A model generated the notes under the pieces. That model was not told the DNA's origin. It saw nothing but the letters and a program-made list of their open reading frames with translations, and ran no database searches. Positions 13,085 to 28,240 of a stretch of DNA of 64,000 bases are shown piece by piece. This DNA comes from Luidia sarsii. Lineage: Eukaryota; Echinodermata; Asteroidea; Paxillosida; Luidiidae. Position numbers and translations under genes: made by a program. The DNA lies in contig OX465114.1 in NCBI GenBank assembly GCA_949987565.1, forward strand, positions 8,908,188 through 8,972,187, in the 5' to 3' direction. Within the stretch, counting starts at the first letter, position 1; every line of letters starts with the position of its first letter.

Positions 13085-16000
13085 TTAAGACATACCACTA
13101 GAAATGTGTTGTACGGGTCCACAGGAGTCTGGAAAACAATTTTCAATCAAATCGGATGACATATTTTTGGGTTGAAAAATTGTTCGATACAAGGATATGG
13201 CCTTGCCATTGGCCAATTTCTGTCCTGAAAAATCAAAGTTTTTCCCTGGTGATGGTTTGGAAGAAATACCACCAGAAATGTGTTGTACGGGTCCACAGGA
13301 GTCTGGAAAACAATTTTTTATACAATTGGATGACATAATTTTGGGCTGAAAATTTGATAAATACAAGGCTATGGCCTTGCCATTTGCCCAATTTCTGACC
13401 AGAAAAATCAAAGTTTTTCCCTGGTGATGGTTTGGAAGAAATACCACTAGAAATGTGTTGTACTGGTTCACAGGAGTCTGGAAAACAATTTTCAATCAAA
13501 TCGGATGACATAATTTTGGGCTGAAAAATTGATGAATACAAGGCTATAGCCTTGCCATTGGCCAAAATCCGACCGGAAAAATCAAAGTTTTTCCCTGGTG
13601 ATTTTTTGGTAGAAATAGCGTTAGGAATGTCTTGTACGGGTCCACAGGAGTATGGAGAACAATTTTCAATCAAATCGGATGACATAATTTTGGGCTGAAA
13701 ATTTATGAATACAAGGCTATAGCCTTGCAATTGGCCCAATTTCTGACCGGAAAAAGCAAGTTCTTCCCTGTTGATTTTTTGGAAGAAATAGCACCAGAAA
13801 TGTGTTGTACTGGTCCACAGGAGGCTGGAAAACAATTTTCTATCAAATCGGATGACATATATTTGGGCTAAAAGATTGATGAATACAAGGCTATAGCCTT
13901 GCCATTGGCCCAATTTCTGACCGGAGAAATCAAAGTTTTTCCCTGGTGATGGTTTGGAAGAAATACCACTAGAAATGTGTTGTACGGGTCCATGGGAGTC
14001 TCGAGAACAATTTTCAATCAAATCGGATGACATAATTCTGGGCTGAAAATTTATGAATACAAGGCTATAGCCTTGCCATTGGCCCAATTTCTGACCGGAA
14101 AAATCAAGTTTTTTCCTGATGATTTTTTGGAGTAAATACCACTAGAAATGTGTTGTACGGGTCCATGGGAGTCTCGAGAACAATTTTCAATAAAATCGGA
14201 TGACATAATTTTTGGTTGAAAATTTATGAATACAAGGCTATAGCCTTGCCATTGGCCAAAATCCGACCGAAAAAATCAAAGTTTTCCCTGTTTGTTTTTT
14301 AAGACATACCACTAGAAATGTGTTGTACGGGTCCACAGGAGTCTGGAAAACAATTTTCAATCAAATCGGATGACATATTTTTTGGTTGAAAAATTGTTCG
14401 ATACAAGGATATGGCCTTGCCATTGGCCAATTTCTGTCCGGAAAAATCAAAGTTTTTCCCTGGTGATGGTTTGGAAGAAATACCACCAGAAATGTGTTGT
14501 ACGGGTCCACAGGAGTCTGGAAAACAATTTTTTATACAATTGGATGACATAATTTTGGGCTGAAAATTTGATAAATACAAGGCTATGGCCTTGCCATTTG
14601 CCCAATTTCTGACCAGAAAAATCAAAGTTTTTCCCTGGTGATGGTTTGGAAGAAATACCACTAGAAATGTGATGTACTGGTTCACAGGAGTCTGGAAAAC
14701 AATTTTCAATCAAATCGGATGACATAATTTTGGGCTGAAAAATTGATGAATACAAGGCTATAGCCTTGCCATTGGCCAAAATCCGACCGGAAAAATCAAA
14801 GTTTTTCCCTGGTGATTTTTTGGTAGAAATAGCGTTAGGAATGTCTTGTACGGGTCCACAGGAGTATGGAGAACAATTTTCAATCAAATCGGATGACATA
14901 ATTTTGGGCTGAAAATTTATGAATACAAGGCTATAGCCTTGCAATTGGCCCAATTTCTGACCGTAAAAAGCAAGTTCTTCCCTGTTGATTTTTTGGAAGA
15001 AATAGCAGCAGAAATGTGTTGTACTGGTCCACAGGAGTCTGGAAAACAATTTTTTATAAAATTGGATGACATAATTTTGGGCTGAAAATTTGATAAATAC
15101 AAGGCTATGGCCTTGCCATTTGCCCAATTTCTGACCAGAAAAATCAAAGTTTTTCCCTGGTGATGGTTTGGAAGAAATACCACTAGAAATGTGTTGTACT
15201 GGTTCACAGGAGTCTGGAAAACAATTTTCAATCAAATCGGATGACATAATTTTGGGCTGAAAAATTGATGAATACAAGGCTATAGCCTTGCCATTGGCCA
15301 AAATCCGACCGGAAAAATCAAAGTTTTTCCCTGGTGATTTTTTGGTAGAAATAGCGTCAGGAATGTGTTGTACGGGTCCACAGGAGTATGGAGAACAATT
15401 TTCAATCAAATCGGACGACATAATTTTGGGCTGAAAAATTGATAAATACAAGGCTATAGCCTTGCCATTGGCCAAAATCCGACCGGAAAAATCAAATTTT
15501 TTCCTTGGTGTTTTTTTGGTAGAAATAGCCTTAGGAATGTCTTGTACGGGTCCACAGGAGTATGGAGAACAATTTTCAATCAAATCGGATGACATAATTT
15601 TGGGCTGAAAATTTATGAATACAAGGCTATAGCCTTGCAATTGGCCCAATTTCTGACCGGAAAAAGCAAGTTCTTCCCTGTTGATTTTTTGGAAGAAATA
15701 GCACCAGAAATGTGTTGTACTGGTCCACAGGAGGCTGGAAAACAATTTTCTATCAAATCGGATGACATATATTTGGGCTAAAAGATTGATGAATACAAGG
15801 CTATAGCCTTGCCATTGGCCCAATTTCTGACCGGAGAAATCAAAGTTTTTCCCTGGTGATGGTTTGGAAGAAATACCACTAGAAATGTGTTGTACGGGTC
15901 CATGGGAGTCTCGAGAACAATTTTCAATCAAATCGGATGACATAATTCTGGGCTGAAAATTTATGAATACAAGGCTATAGCCTTGCCATTGGCCCAATTT

Positions 16001-17422
16001 CTGACCGGAAAAATCAAGTTTTTTCCTGATGATTTTTTGGAGTAAATACCACTAGAAATGTGTTGTACGGGTCCATGGGAGTCTCGAGAACAATTTTCAA
16101 TAAAATCGGATGACATAATTTTTGGTTGAAAATTTATGAATACAAGGCTATAGCCTTGCCATTGGCCATAATCCGACCGAAAAAATCAAAGTTTTCCCTG
16201 TTTGTTTTTTAAGACATACCACTAGAAATGTGTTGTACGGGTCCACAGGAGTCTGGAAAACAATTTTCAATCAAATCGGATGACATATTTTTGGGTTGAA
16301 AAATTGTTCGATACAAGGATATGGCCTTGCCATTGGCCAATTTCTGTCCTGAAAAATCAAAGTTTTTCCCTGGTGATGGTTTGGAAGAAATACCACCAGA
16401 AATGTGTTGTACGGGTCCACAGGAGTCTGGAAAACAATTTTTTATACAATTGGATGACATAATTTTGGGCTGAAAATTTGATAAATACAAGGCTATGGCC
16501 TTGCCATTTGCCCAATTTCTGACCAGAAAAATCAAAGTTTTTCCCTGGTGATGGTTTGGAAGAAATACCACTAGAAATGTGTTGTACTGGTTCACAGGAG
16601 TCTGGAAAACAATTTTCAATCAAATCGGATGACATAATTTTGGGCTGAAAAATTGATGAATACAAGGCTATAGCCTTGCCATTGGCCAAAATCCGACCGG
16701 AAAAATCAAAGTTTTTCCCTGGTGATTTTTTGGTAGAAATAGCGTTAGGAATGTCTTGTACGGGTCCACAGGAGTATGGAGAACAATTTTCAATCAAATC
16801 GGATGACATAATTTTGGGCTGAAAATTTATGAATACAAGGCTATAGCCTTGCAATTGGCCCAATTTCTGACCGGAAAAAGCAAGTTCTTCCCTGTTGATT
16901 TTTTGGAAGAAATAGCACCAGAAATGTGTTGTACTGGTCCACAGGAGGCTGGAAAACAATTTTCTATCAAATCGGATGACATATATTTGGGCTAAAAGAT
17001 TGATGAATACAAGGCTATAGCCTTGCCATTGGCCCAATTTCTGACCGGAGAAATCAAAGTTTTTCCCTGGTGATGGTTTGGAAGAAATACCACTAGAAAT
17101 GTGTTGTACGGGTCCATGGGAGTCTCGAGAACAATTTTCAATCAAATCGGATGACATAATTCTGGGCTGAAAATTTATGAATACAAGGCTATAGCCTTGC
17201 CATTGGCCCAATTTCTGACCGGAAAAATCAAGTTTTTTCCTGATGATTTTTTGGAGTAAATACCACTAGAAATGTGTTGTACGGGTCCATGGGAGTCTCG
17301 AGAACAATTTTCAATAAAATCGGATGACATAATTTTTGGTTGAAAATTTATGAATACAAGGCTATAGCCTTGCCATTGGCCAAAATCCGACCGAAAAAAT
17401 CAAAGTTTTCCCTGTTTGTTTT
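13085..17422 (+). repeat. 7-monomer higher-order repeat (~1214 bp) and its 18-monomer variant
   Basis: The marker monomer whose middle reads TTTGTTTTTTAAGACATACC recurs at 13085, 14299, 16209 and 17423. Intervals of 1214 bp (13085 to 14299, 16209 to 17423, also 3727 to 4941) equal seven monomers. The 3124-bp spacing from 13085 to 16209 equals 18 monomers. Shorter (1040 bp, six monomers, 2687 to 3727) and longer (1388 bp, eight monomers, 11697 to 13085) spacings show gain or loss of whole monomers, as unequal exchange would produce. Confidence 0.85.
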
Positions 17423-20400
17423 TTAAGACATACCACTAGAAATGTGTTGTACGGGTCCACAGGAGTCTGGAAAACAATTTTCAATCAAATCGGATGACAT
17501 ATTTTTGGGTTGAAAAATTGTTCGATACAAGGATATGGCCTTGCCATTGGCCAATTTCTGTCCTGAAAAATCAAAGTTTTTCCCTGGTGATGGTTTGGAA
17601 GAAATACCACCAGAAATGTGTTGTACGGGTCCACAGGAGTCTGGAAAACAATTTTTTATAAAATTGGATGACATAATTTTGGGCTGAAAATTTGATAAAT
17701 ACAAGGCTATGGCCTTGCCATTTGCCCAATTTCTGACCAGAAAAATCAAAGTTTTTCCCTGGTGATGGTTTGGAAGAAATACCACTAGAAATGTGTTGTA
17801 CTGGTTCACAGGAGTCTGGAAAACAATTTTCAATCAAATCGGATGACATAATTTTGGGCTGAAAAATTGATGAATACAAGGCTATAGCCTTGCCATTGGC
17901 CAAAATCCGACCGGAAAAATCAAAGTTTTTCCCTGGTGATTTTTTTGTAGAAATAGCGTCAGGAATGTGTTGTACGGGTCCACAGGAGTATGGAGAACAA
18001 TTTTCAATCAAATCGGATGAAATATTTTTTGGTTGAAAAATTGTTCGATACAAGGCTATGGCCTTGCCATTGGCCAATTTCTGTCCGGAAAAATCAAAGT
18101 TTTTCCCTCGTGATGGTTTGGAAGAAATACCACTAGAAATGTGTTGTACGGGTCCATGGGAGTCTCGAGAACAATTTTCAATCAAATCGGATGACATAAT
18201 TCTGGGCGGAAAAATTGATGAATACAAGGCTATGGCCTTGCCATTGGCCAAAATCAGACCGGAAAAATCAAAGTTTTTCCCTGGTGATGGTTTGGAAGAA
18301 ATACCACTAGAAATGTGTTGTACTGGTTCACAGGAGTCTGGAAAACAATTTTCTATAAAATTGGATGACATAATTTTGGGCTAAAAAATTGATGAATACA
18401 AGGCTATAGCCTTGCCATTGGCCAAATTTCTGACCGGAAAAATCAAAGTTTTTCCCTGGTGATTTTTTTGTAGAAATAGCGTCAGGAATGTGTTGTACGG
18501 GTCCACAGGAGTATGGAGAACAATTTTCAATCAAATCGGACGACATAATTTTTGGCTGAAAAATTGATAAATACAAGGCTATAGCCTTGCCATTGGCCAA
18601 AATCCGACCGGAAAAATCAAAGTTTTTCCCTGGTGTTTTTTTGGTAGAAATAGCGTTAGGAATGTCTTGTACGGGTCCACAGGAGTATGGAGAACAATTT
18701 TCAATCAAATCGGATGACATAATTTTGGGCTGAAAATTTATGAATACAAGGCTATAGCCTTGCAATTGGCCCAATTTCTGACCGGAAAAATCAAGTTCTT
18801 CCCTGTTGATTTTTTGGAAGAAATAGCACCAGAAATGTGTTGTACTGGTCCACAGGAGGCTGGAAAACAATTTTCTATCAAATCGGATGACATATATTTG
18901 GGCTAAAAGATTGATGAATACAAGGCTATAGCCTTGCCATTGGCCCAATTTCTGACCGGAGAAATCAAAGTTTTTCCCTGGTGATGGTTTGGAAGAAATA
19001 CCACTAGAAATGTGTTGTACGGGTCCATGGGAGTCTCGAGAACAATTTTCAATCAAATCGGATGACATAATTCTGGGCTGAAAATTTATGAATACAAGGC
19101 TATAGCCTTGCCATTGGCCCAATTTCTGACCGGAAAAAGCAAGTTTTTCCCTGATGATTTTTTAGAGTAAATACCACTAGAAATGTGTTGTACGGGTCCA
19201 TGGGAGTCTCGAGAACAATTTTCAATCAAATCGGATGACATAATTTTTGGTTGAAAATTTATGAATACAAGGCTATAGCCTTGCCATTGGCCAAAATCCG
19301 ACCGGAAAAATCAAAGTTTTTCCCTGGTAGTTTTTTAGAAGAAGTACAACCAGAAATGTGTTGTACGGGTCCACAGGAGTCTGGAAAACAATTTTCAATC
19401 AAATCGGATGACATAATTTTGGGCTGAAAAATTGATGAATACAAGGCTAAAGCCTTGCCATTGGCCAAAATCCGACCGGAAAAATCAAAGTTTTTCCCTG
19501 GTGATTTTTTGGTAGAAATAGCGTCAGGAATGTGTTTTACGGGTCCACAGGAGTATGGAGAACAATTTTCAATCAAATCGGACGACATAATTTTTGGCTG
19601 AAAAATTGATAAATACAAGGCCTTGCCATTGGCCAAAATCCGACCGGAAAAATCAAAGTTTTTCCCTGGTGTTTCTTTGGTAGAAATAGCGTTAGGAATG
19701 TCTTGTACGGGTCCACAGGAGTATGGAGAACAATTTTCAATCAAATCGGATGACATAATTTTGGGCTGAAAATTTATGAATACAAGGCTATAGCCTGGCA
19801 ATTGGCCCAATTTCTGACCGGAAAAATCAAGTTCTTCCCTATTGATTTTTTGGAAGAAATAGCACCAGAAATGTGTTGTACTGGTCCACAGGAGGCTGGA
19901 AAACAATTTTCTATCAAATCGGATGACATATATTTGGGCTAAAAGATTGATGAATACAAGGCTATAGCCTTGCCATTGGCCCAATTTCTGACCGGAGAAA
20001 TCAAAGTTTTTCCCTGGTGATGGTTTGGAAGAAATACCACTAGAAATGTGTTGTACGGGTCCATGGGAGTCTCGAGAACAATTTTCAATCAAATCGGATG
20101 ACATAATTCTGGGCTGAAAATTTATGAATACAAGGCTATAGCCTTGCCATTGGCCCAATTTCTGACCGGAAAAATCAAGTTTTTCCCTGATGATTTTTTG
20201 GAGTAAATACCACTAGAAATGTGTTGTACGGGTCCATGGGAGTCTCGAGAACAATTTTCAATCAAATCGGATGACATAATTTTTGGCTGAAAATTAATGA
20301 ATACAAGGCTATAGCCTTGCCATTGGCCAAAATCCGACCGGAAAAATCAAAGTTTTTCCCTGGTAGTTTTTTAGAAGAAGTACAACCAGAAATGTGTTGT

Positions 20401-23347
20401 ACGGGTCCACAGGAGTCTGGAAAACAATTTTCAATCAAATCGGATGACATAATTTTGGGCTGAAAAATTGATGAATACAAGGCTATAGCCTTGCCATTGG
20501 CCCAATTTTTGAACGGAAAAATCAAAGTTTTCCCTGTTTGTTTTTTAAGACATACCACTAGAAATGTGTTGTAAGGGTCCACAGGAGTCTGGAAAACAAT
20601 TTTCAATCAAATCGGTTGAAATATTTTTTGGTTGAAAAATTGTTCGATACAAGGCTATGGCCTTGCCATTGGCCAATTTCTGTCCGGAAAAATCAAAGTT
20701 TTTCCCTCGTGATGGTTTGGAAGAAATACCACTAGAAATGTGTTGTACGGGTCCATGGGAGTCTCGAGAACAATTTTCAATCAAATCGGATGACATAATT
20801 CTGGGCGGAAAAATTGATGAATACAAGGCTATGGCCTTGCCATTGGCCAAAATCAGACCGGAAAAATCAAAGTTTTTCCCTGGTGATGGTTTGGAAGAAA
20901 TACCACTAGAAATGTGTTGTACTGGTTCACAGGAGTCTGGAAAACAATTTTCAATCAAATCGGATGACATAATTTTGGGCTCAAAAATTGATGAATACAA
21001 GGCTATAGCCTTGCCATTGGCCAAAATCCGACCGGAAAAATCAAAGTTTTTCCCTGGTGATTTTTTGGTAGAAATAGCGTCAGGAATGTGTTTTACGGGT
21101 CCACAGGAGTATGGAGAACAATTTTCAATCAAATCGGACGACATAATTTTTGGCTGAAAAATTGATAAATACAAGGCCTTGCCATTGGCCAAAATCCGAC
21201 CGGAAAAATCAAAGTTTTTCCCTGGTGTTTCTTTGGTAGAAATAGCGTTAGGAATGTCTTGTACGGGTCCACAGGAGTATGGAGAACAATTTTCAATCAA
21301 ATCGGATGACATAATTTTGGCCTGAAAATTTATGAATACAAGGCTATAGCCTGGCAATTGGCCCAATTTCTGACCGGAAAAATCAAGTTCTTCCCTATTG
21401 ATTTTTTGGAAGAAATAGCACCAGAAATGTGTTGTACTGGTCCACAGGAGGCTGGAAAACAATTTTCTATCAAATCGGATGACATATATTTGGGCTAAAA
21501 GATTGATGAATACAAGGCTATAGCCTTGCCATTGGCCCAATTTCTGACCGGAGAAATCAAAGTTTTTCCCTGGTGATGGTTTGGAAGAAATACCACTAGA
21601 AATGTGTTGTACGGGTCCATGGGAGTCTCGAGAACAATTTTCAATCAAATCGGATGACATAATTCTGGGCTGAAAATTTATGAATACAAGGCTATAGCCT
21701 TGCCATTGGCCCAATTTCTGACCGGAAAAATCAAGTTTTTCCCTGATGATTTTTTGGAGTAAATACCACTAGAAATGTGTTGTACGGGTCCATGGGAGTC
21801 TCGAGAACAATTTTCAATCAAATCGGATGACATAATTTTTGGCTGAAAAATTATGAATACAAGGCTATAGCCTTGCCATTGGCCAAAATCCGACCGGAAA
21901 AATCAAAGTTTTTCCCTGGTAGTTTTTTAGAAGAAGTACAACCAGAAATGTGTTGTACGGGTCCACAGGAGTCTGGAAAACAATTTTCAATCAAATCGGA
22001 TGACATAATTTTGGGCTAAAAAATTGATGAATACAAGGCTATAGCCTTGCCATTGGCCCAATTTTTGAACGGAAAAATCAAAGTTTTCCCTGTTTGTTTT
22101 TTAAGACATACCACTAGAAATGTGTTGTACGGGTCCACAGGAGTCTGGAAAACAATTTTCAATCAAATCGGATGACATATTTTTGGGTTGAAAAATTGTT
22201 CGATACAAGGCTATGGCCTTGCCATTGGCCAATTTCTGTCCGGAAAAGTCAAAGTTTTTCCCTGGTGATGGTTTGGAAGAAATACCACTAGAAATGTGTT
22301 GTACGGGTCCATGGGAGTCTCGAGAACAATTTTCAATCAAATCGGATGACATAATTTTGGGCTGAAAAATTGATAAATACAAGGCTATAGCCTTGCCATT
22401 GGCCAAAATCCGACCGGAAAAATCAAAGTTTTTCCCTGGTGTTTTTTTGGTAGAAATAGCGTCAGGAATGTGTTGTACGGGTCCACAGGAGTATGGAGAA
22501 CAATTTTCAATCAAATCGGATGACATAATTTTGGGCTGAAAATTTATGAATACAAGGCTATAGCCTTGCAATTGGCCCAATTTCTGACCGGAAAAATCAA
22601 GTTCTTCCCTGTTGAGTTTTTGGAAGAAATAGCACCAGAAATGTGTTGTACTGGTCCACAGGAGGCTGGAAAACAATTTTCTATCAAATCGGATGACATA
22701 TATTTGGGCTAAAAGATTGATGAATACAAGGCTATAGCCTTGCCATTGGCCCAATTTCTGACCGGAGAAATCAAAGTTTTTCCCTGGTGATGGTTTGGAA
22801 GAAATACCACTAGAAATGTGTTGTACGGGTCCATGGGAGTCTCGAGAACAATTTTCAATCAAATCGGATGACATAATTCTGGGCTGAAAATTTATGAATA
22901 CAAGGCTATAGCCTTGCCATTGGCCCAATTTCTGACCGGAAAAATCAAGTTTTTCCCTGATGATTTTTTGGAGTAAATACCACTAGAAATGTGTTGTACG
23001 GGTCCATGGGAGTCTCGAGAACAATTTTCAATCAAATCGGATGACATAATTTTTGGCTGAAAATTAATGAATACAAGGCTATAGCCTTGCCATTGGCCAA
23101 AATCCGACCGGAAAAATCAAAGTTTTTCCCTGGTAGTTTTTTAGAAGAAGTACAACCAGAAATGTGTTGTACGGGTCCACAGGAGTCTGGAAAACAATTT
23201 TCAATCAAATCGGATGACATAATTTTGGGCTGAAAAATTGATGAATACAAGGCTATAGCCTTGCCATTGGCCCAATTTTTGAACGGAAAAATCAAAGTTT
23301 TCCCTGTTTGTTTTTTAAGACATACCACTAGAAATGTGTTGTACGGG
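13523..23347 (+). repeat. Right copy of the ~10-kb intra-satellite duplication
   Basis: Partner of 1-10865. A few point differences separate the copies, such as GTAAAAAGC at 14963 against GGAAAAAGC in the left copy, so the two are highly similar but not identical. That argues against a simple duplicated contig, though a collapsed or mis-joined assembly of satellite reads cannot be excluded from sequence alone. Confidence 0.8.
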
Positions 23348-26300
23348 TCCACAGGAGTCTGGAAAACAATTTTCAATCAAATCGGTTGACATAATTTTGG
23401 GCTGAAAATTTATGAATACAAGGCTATAGCCTTGCAATTGGCCCAATTTCTGACCGGAAAAATCAAGTTCTTCCCTGTTGATTTTTTGGAAGAAATAGCA
23501 CCAGAAATGTGTTGTACTGGTCCACAGGAGGCTGGAAAACAATTTTCTATCAAATCTGATGACATATATTTGGGCTAAAAGATTGATGAATACAAGGCTA
23601 TAGCCTTGCCATTGGCCCAATTTCTGACCGGAGAAATCAAAGTTTTTCCCTGGTGATGGTTTGGAAGAAATACCACTAGAAATGTGTTGTACGGGTCCAT
23701 GGGAGTCTCGAGAACAATTTTCAATCAAATCGGATGACATAATTCTGGGCTGAAAATTAATGAATACAAGGCTATAGCCTTGCCATTGGCCCAATTTCTG
23801 ACCGGAAAAATCAAGCTTTTCCCTTATGATTTTTTGGAGTAAATACCTCTAGAAATGTGTTGTACGGGTCCATGGGAGTCTCGAGAACAATTTTCAATCA
23901 AATCGGATGACATAATTTTTGGTTGAAAATTTATGAATACAAGGCTATAGTCTTGCCATTGGCCAAAATCCGACCGGAAAAATCAAAGTTTTTCCCTGGT
24001 AGTTTTTTAGAAGAAGTACAACCAGAAATGTGTTGTACGGGTCCACAGGAGTCTGGAAAACAATTTTCAATCAAATCGGATGACACAATTTTGGGCTGAA
24101 AAATTGATGAATACAAGGCTATAGCCTTGCCATTGGCCCAATTTTTGAACGGAAAAATCAAAGTTTTCCCTGTTTGTTTTTTAAGACATACCACTAGAAA
24201 TGTGTTGTACGGGTCCACAGGAGTCTGGAAAACAATTTTCAATCAAATCGGATGACATATTTTTGGGTTGAAAAATTGTTCGATACAAGGCTATGGCCTT
24301 GCCATTGGCCAATTTCTGTCCGGAAAAATCAAAGTTTTTCCCTGGTGATGGTTTGGAAGAAATACCACTAGAAATGTGTTGTACGGGTCCATGGGAGTCT
24401 CGAGAACAATTTTCAATCAAATCGGATGACATAATTTTGGGCTGAAAAATTGATAAATACAAGGCTATAGCCTTGCCATTGGCCAAAATCCGACCGGAAA
24501 AATCAAAGTTTTTCCCTGGTGTTTTTTTGGTAGAAATAGCGTCAGGAATGTGTTGTACGGGTCCACAGGAGTATGGAGAACAATTTTCAATCAAATCGGA
24601 TGACATATTTTTGGGTTGAAAAATTGTTCGATACAAGGCTATGGCCTTGCCATTGGCCAATTTCTGTCCGGAAAAATCAAAGTTTTTCCCTGGTGATGGT
24701 TTGGAAGAAATACCACTAGAAATGTGTTGTACGGGTCCATGGGAGTCTCGAGAACAATTTTCAATCAAATCGGATGACATAATTTTGGGCTGAAAAATTG
24801 ATAAATACAAGGCTATAGCCTTGCAATTGGCCCAATTTCTGACCGGAAAAATCAAGTTCTTCCCTGTTGATTTTTTGGAAGAAATAGCACCAGAAATGTG
24901 TTGTACTGGTCCACAGGAGTCTGGAAAACAATTTTCTATCAAATCGGATGACATATATTTGGGCTAAAAGATTGATGAATACAAGGCTATAGCCTTGCCA
25001 TTGGCCCAATTTCTGACCGGAGAAATCAAAGTTTTTCCCTGGTGATGGTTTGGAAGAAATACCACTAGAAATGTGTTGTACGGGTCCATGGGAGTCTCGA
25101 GAACAATTTTCAATCAAATCGGATGACATAATTCTGGGCTGAAAATTTATGAATACAAGGCTATAGCCTTGCCATTGGCCCAATTTCTGACCGGAAAAAT
25201 CAAGTTTTTCCCTGATGATTTTTTGGAGTAAATACCACTAGAAATGTGTTGTACGGGTCCATGGGAGTCTCGAGAACAATTTTCAATCAAATCGGATGAC
25301 ATAATTTTTGGCTGAAAATTAATGAATACAAGGCTATAGCCTTGCCATTGGCCAAAATCCGACCGGAAAAATCAAAGTTTTTCCCTGGTAGTTTTTTAGA
25401 AGAAGTACAACCAGAAATGTGTTGTACGGGTCCACAGGAGTCTGGAAAACAATTTTCAATCAAATCGGATGACATAATTTTGGGCTGAAAAATTGATGAA
25501 TACAAGGCTATAGCCTTGCCATTGGCCCACTTTTTGAACGGAAAAATCAAAGTTTTCCCTGTTTGTTTTTTAAGACATACCACTAGAAATGTGTTGTACG
25601 GGTCCACAGGAGTCTGGAAAACAATTTTCAATCAAATCGGTTGACATAATTTTGGGCTGAAAATTTATGAATACAAGGCTATAGCCTTGCAATTGGCCCA
25701 ATTTCTGACCGGAAAAATCAAGTTCTTCCCTGTTGATTTTTTGGAAGAAATAGCACCAGAAATGTGTTGTACTGGTCCACAGGAGGCTGGAAAACAATTT
25801 TCTATCAAATCTGATGACATATATTTGGGCTAAAAGATTGATGAATACAAGGCTATAGCCTTGCCATTGGCCCAATTTCTGACCGGAGAAATCAAAGTTT
25901 TTCCCTGGTGATGGTTTGGAAGAAATACCACTAGAAATGTGTTGTACGGGTCCATGGGAGTCTCGAGAACAATTTTCAATCAAATCGGATGACATAATTC
26001 TGGGCTGAAAATTAATGAATACAAGGCTATAGCCTTGCCATTGGCCCAATTTCTGACCGGAAAAATCAAGCTTTTCCCTGATGATTTTTTGGAGTAAATA
26101 CCTCTAGAAATGTGTTGTACGGGTCCATGGGAGTCTCGAGAACAATTTTCAATCAAATCGGATGACATAATTTTTGGTTGAAAATTTATGAATACAAGGC
26201 TATAGCCTTGCCATTGGCCAAAATCCGACCGGAAAAATCAAAGTTTTTCCCTGGTAGTTTTTTAGAAGAAGTACAACCAGAAATGTGTTGTACGGGTCCA

Positions 26301-28240
26301 CAGGAGTCTGGAAAACAATTTTCAATCAAATCGGATGACATAATTTTGGGCTGAAAAATTGATGAATACAAGGCTATAGCCTTGCCATTGGCCCAATTTT
26401 TGAACGGAAAAATCAAAGTTTTCCCTGTTTGTTTTTTAAGACATACCACTAGAAATGTGTTGTACGGGTCCACAGGAGTCTGGAAAACAATTTTCAATCA
26501 AATCGGATGACATATTTTTGGGTTGAAAAATTGTTCGATACAAGGCTATGGCCTTGCCATTGGCCAATTTCTGTCCGGAAAAATCAAAGTTTTTCCCTGG
26601 TGATGGTTTGGAAGAAATACCACTAGAAATGTGTTGTACGGGTCCATGGGAGTCTCGAGAACAATTTTCAATCAAATCGGATGACATAATTTTGGGCTGA
26701 AAAATTGATAAATACAAGGCTATAGCCTTGCCATTGGCCAAAATCCGACCGGAAAAATCAAAGTTTTTCCCTGGTGTTTTTTTGGTAGAAATAGCGTCAG
26801 GAATGTGTTGTACGGGTCCACAGGAGTATGGAGAACAATTTTCAATCAAATCGGACGACATAATTTTTGGCTGAAAAATTGATAAATACAAGGCTATAGC
26901 CTTGCCATTGGCCAAAATCCGACCGGAAAAATCAAAGTTTTTCCCTGGTGTTTTTTTGGTAGAAATAGCGTTAGGAATGTCTTGTACGGGTCCACAGGAG
27001 TATGGAGAACAATTTTCAATCAAATCGGATGACATAATTTTGGGCTGAAAATTTATGAATACAAGGCTATAGCCTTGCAATTGGCCCAATTTCTGACCGG
27101 AAAAATCAAGTTCTTCCCTGTTGATTTTTTGGAAGAAATAGCACCAGAAATGTGTTGTACTGGTCCACAGGAGGCTGGAAAACAATTTTCTATCAAATCG
27201 GATGACATATATTTGGGCTAAAAGATTGATGAATACAAGGCTATAGCCTTGCCATTGGCCCAATTTCTGACCGGAGAAATCAAAGTTTTTCCCTGGTGAT
27301 GGTTTGGAAGAAATACCACTAGAAATGTGTTGTACGGGTCCATGGGAGTCTCGAGAACAATTTTCAATCAAATCGGATGACATAATTCTGGGCTGAAAAT
27401 TTATGAATACAAGGCTATAGCCTTGCCATTGGCCCAATTTCTGACCGGAAAAATCAGGTTTTTCCCTGATGATTTTTTGGAGTAAATACCACTAGAAATG
27501 TGTTGTACGGGTCCATGGGAGTCTCGAGAACAATTTTCAATCAAATCGGATGACATAATTTTTGGCTGAAAATTAATGAATACAAGGCTATAGCCTTGCC
27601 ATTGGCCAAAATCCGACCGGAAAAATCAAAGTTTTTCCCTGGTAGTTTTTTAGAAGAAGTACAACCAGAAATGTGTTGTACGGGTCCACAGGAGTCTGGA
27701 AAACAATTTTCAATCAAATCGGATGACATAATTTTGGGCTGAAAAATTGATGAATACAAGGCTATAGCCTTGCCATTGGCCCAATTTTTGAACGGAAAAA
27801 TCAAAGTTTTCCCTGTTTGTTTTTTAAGACATACCACTAGAAATGTGTTGTACGGGTCCACAGGAGTCTGGAAAACAATTTTCAATCAAATCGGTTGACA
27901 TAATTTTGGGCTGAAAATTTATGAATACAAGGCTATAGCCTTGCAATTGGCCCAATTTCTGACCGGAAAAATCAAGTTCTTCCCTGTTGATTTTTTGGAA
28001 AAAATAGCACCAGAAATGTGTTGTACTGGTCCACAGGAGGCTGGAAAACAATTTTCTATCAAATCTGATGACATTAATTTGGGCTAAAAGATTGATGAAT
28101 ACAAGGCTATAGCCTTGCCATTGGCCCAATTTCTGACCGAGAAATCAAAGTTTTTCCCTGGTGATGGTTTGGAAGAAATACCACTAGAAATGTGTTGTAC
28201 GGGTCCATGGGAGTCTCGAGAACAATTTTCAATCAAATCG
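23032..28240 (+). repeat. 13-monomer higher-order repeat (~2255 bp)
   Basis: The same ordered set of monomers starts at 23032, 25287 and 27541, so the period is 2254-2255 bp, or 13 monomers. A second marker in the set repeats at 23931 and 26186 with the same spacing. Copies share private changes, such as TCTAGAAATG in place of ACTAGAAATG near 23846, 26101 and 28355. This periodicity is local to the right third of the satellite and differs from the 7-monomer pattern to its left. Confidence 0.8.
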
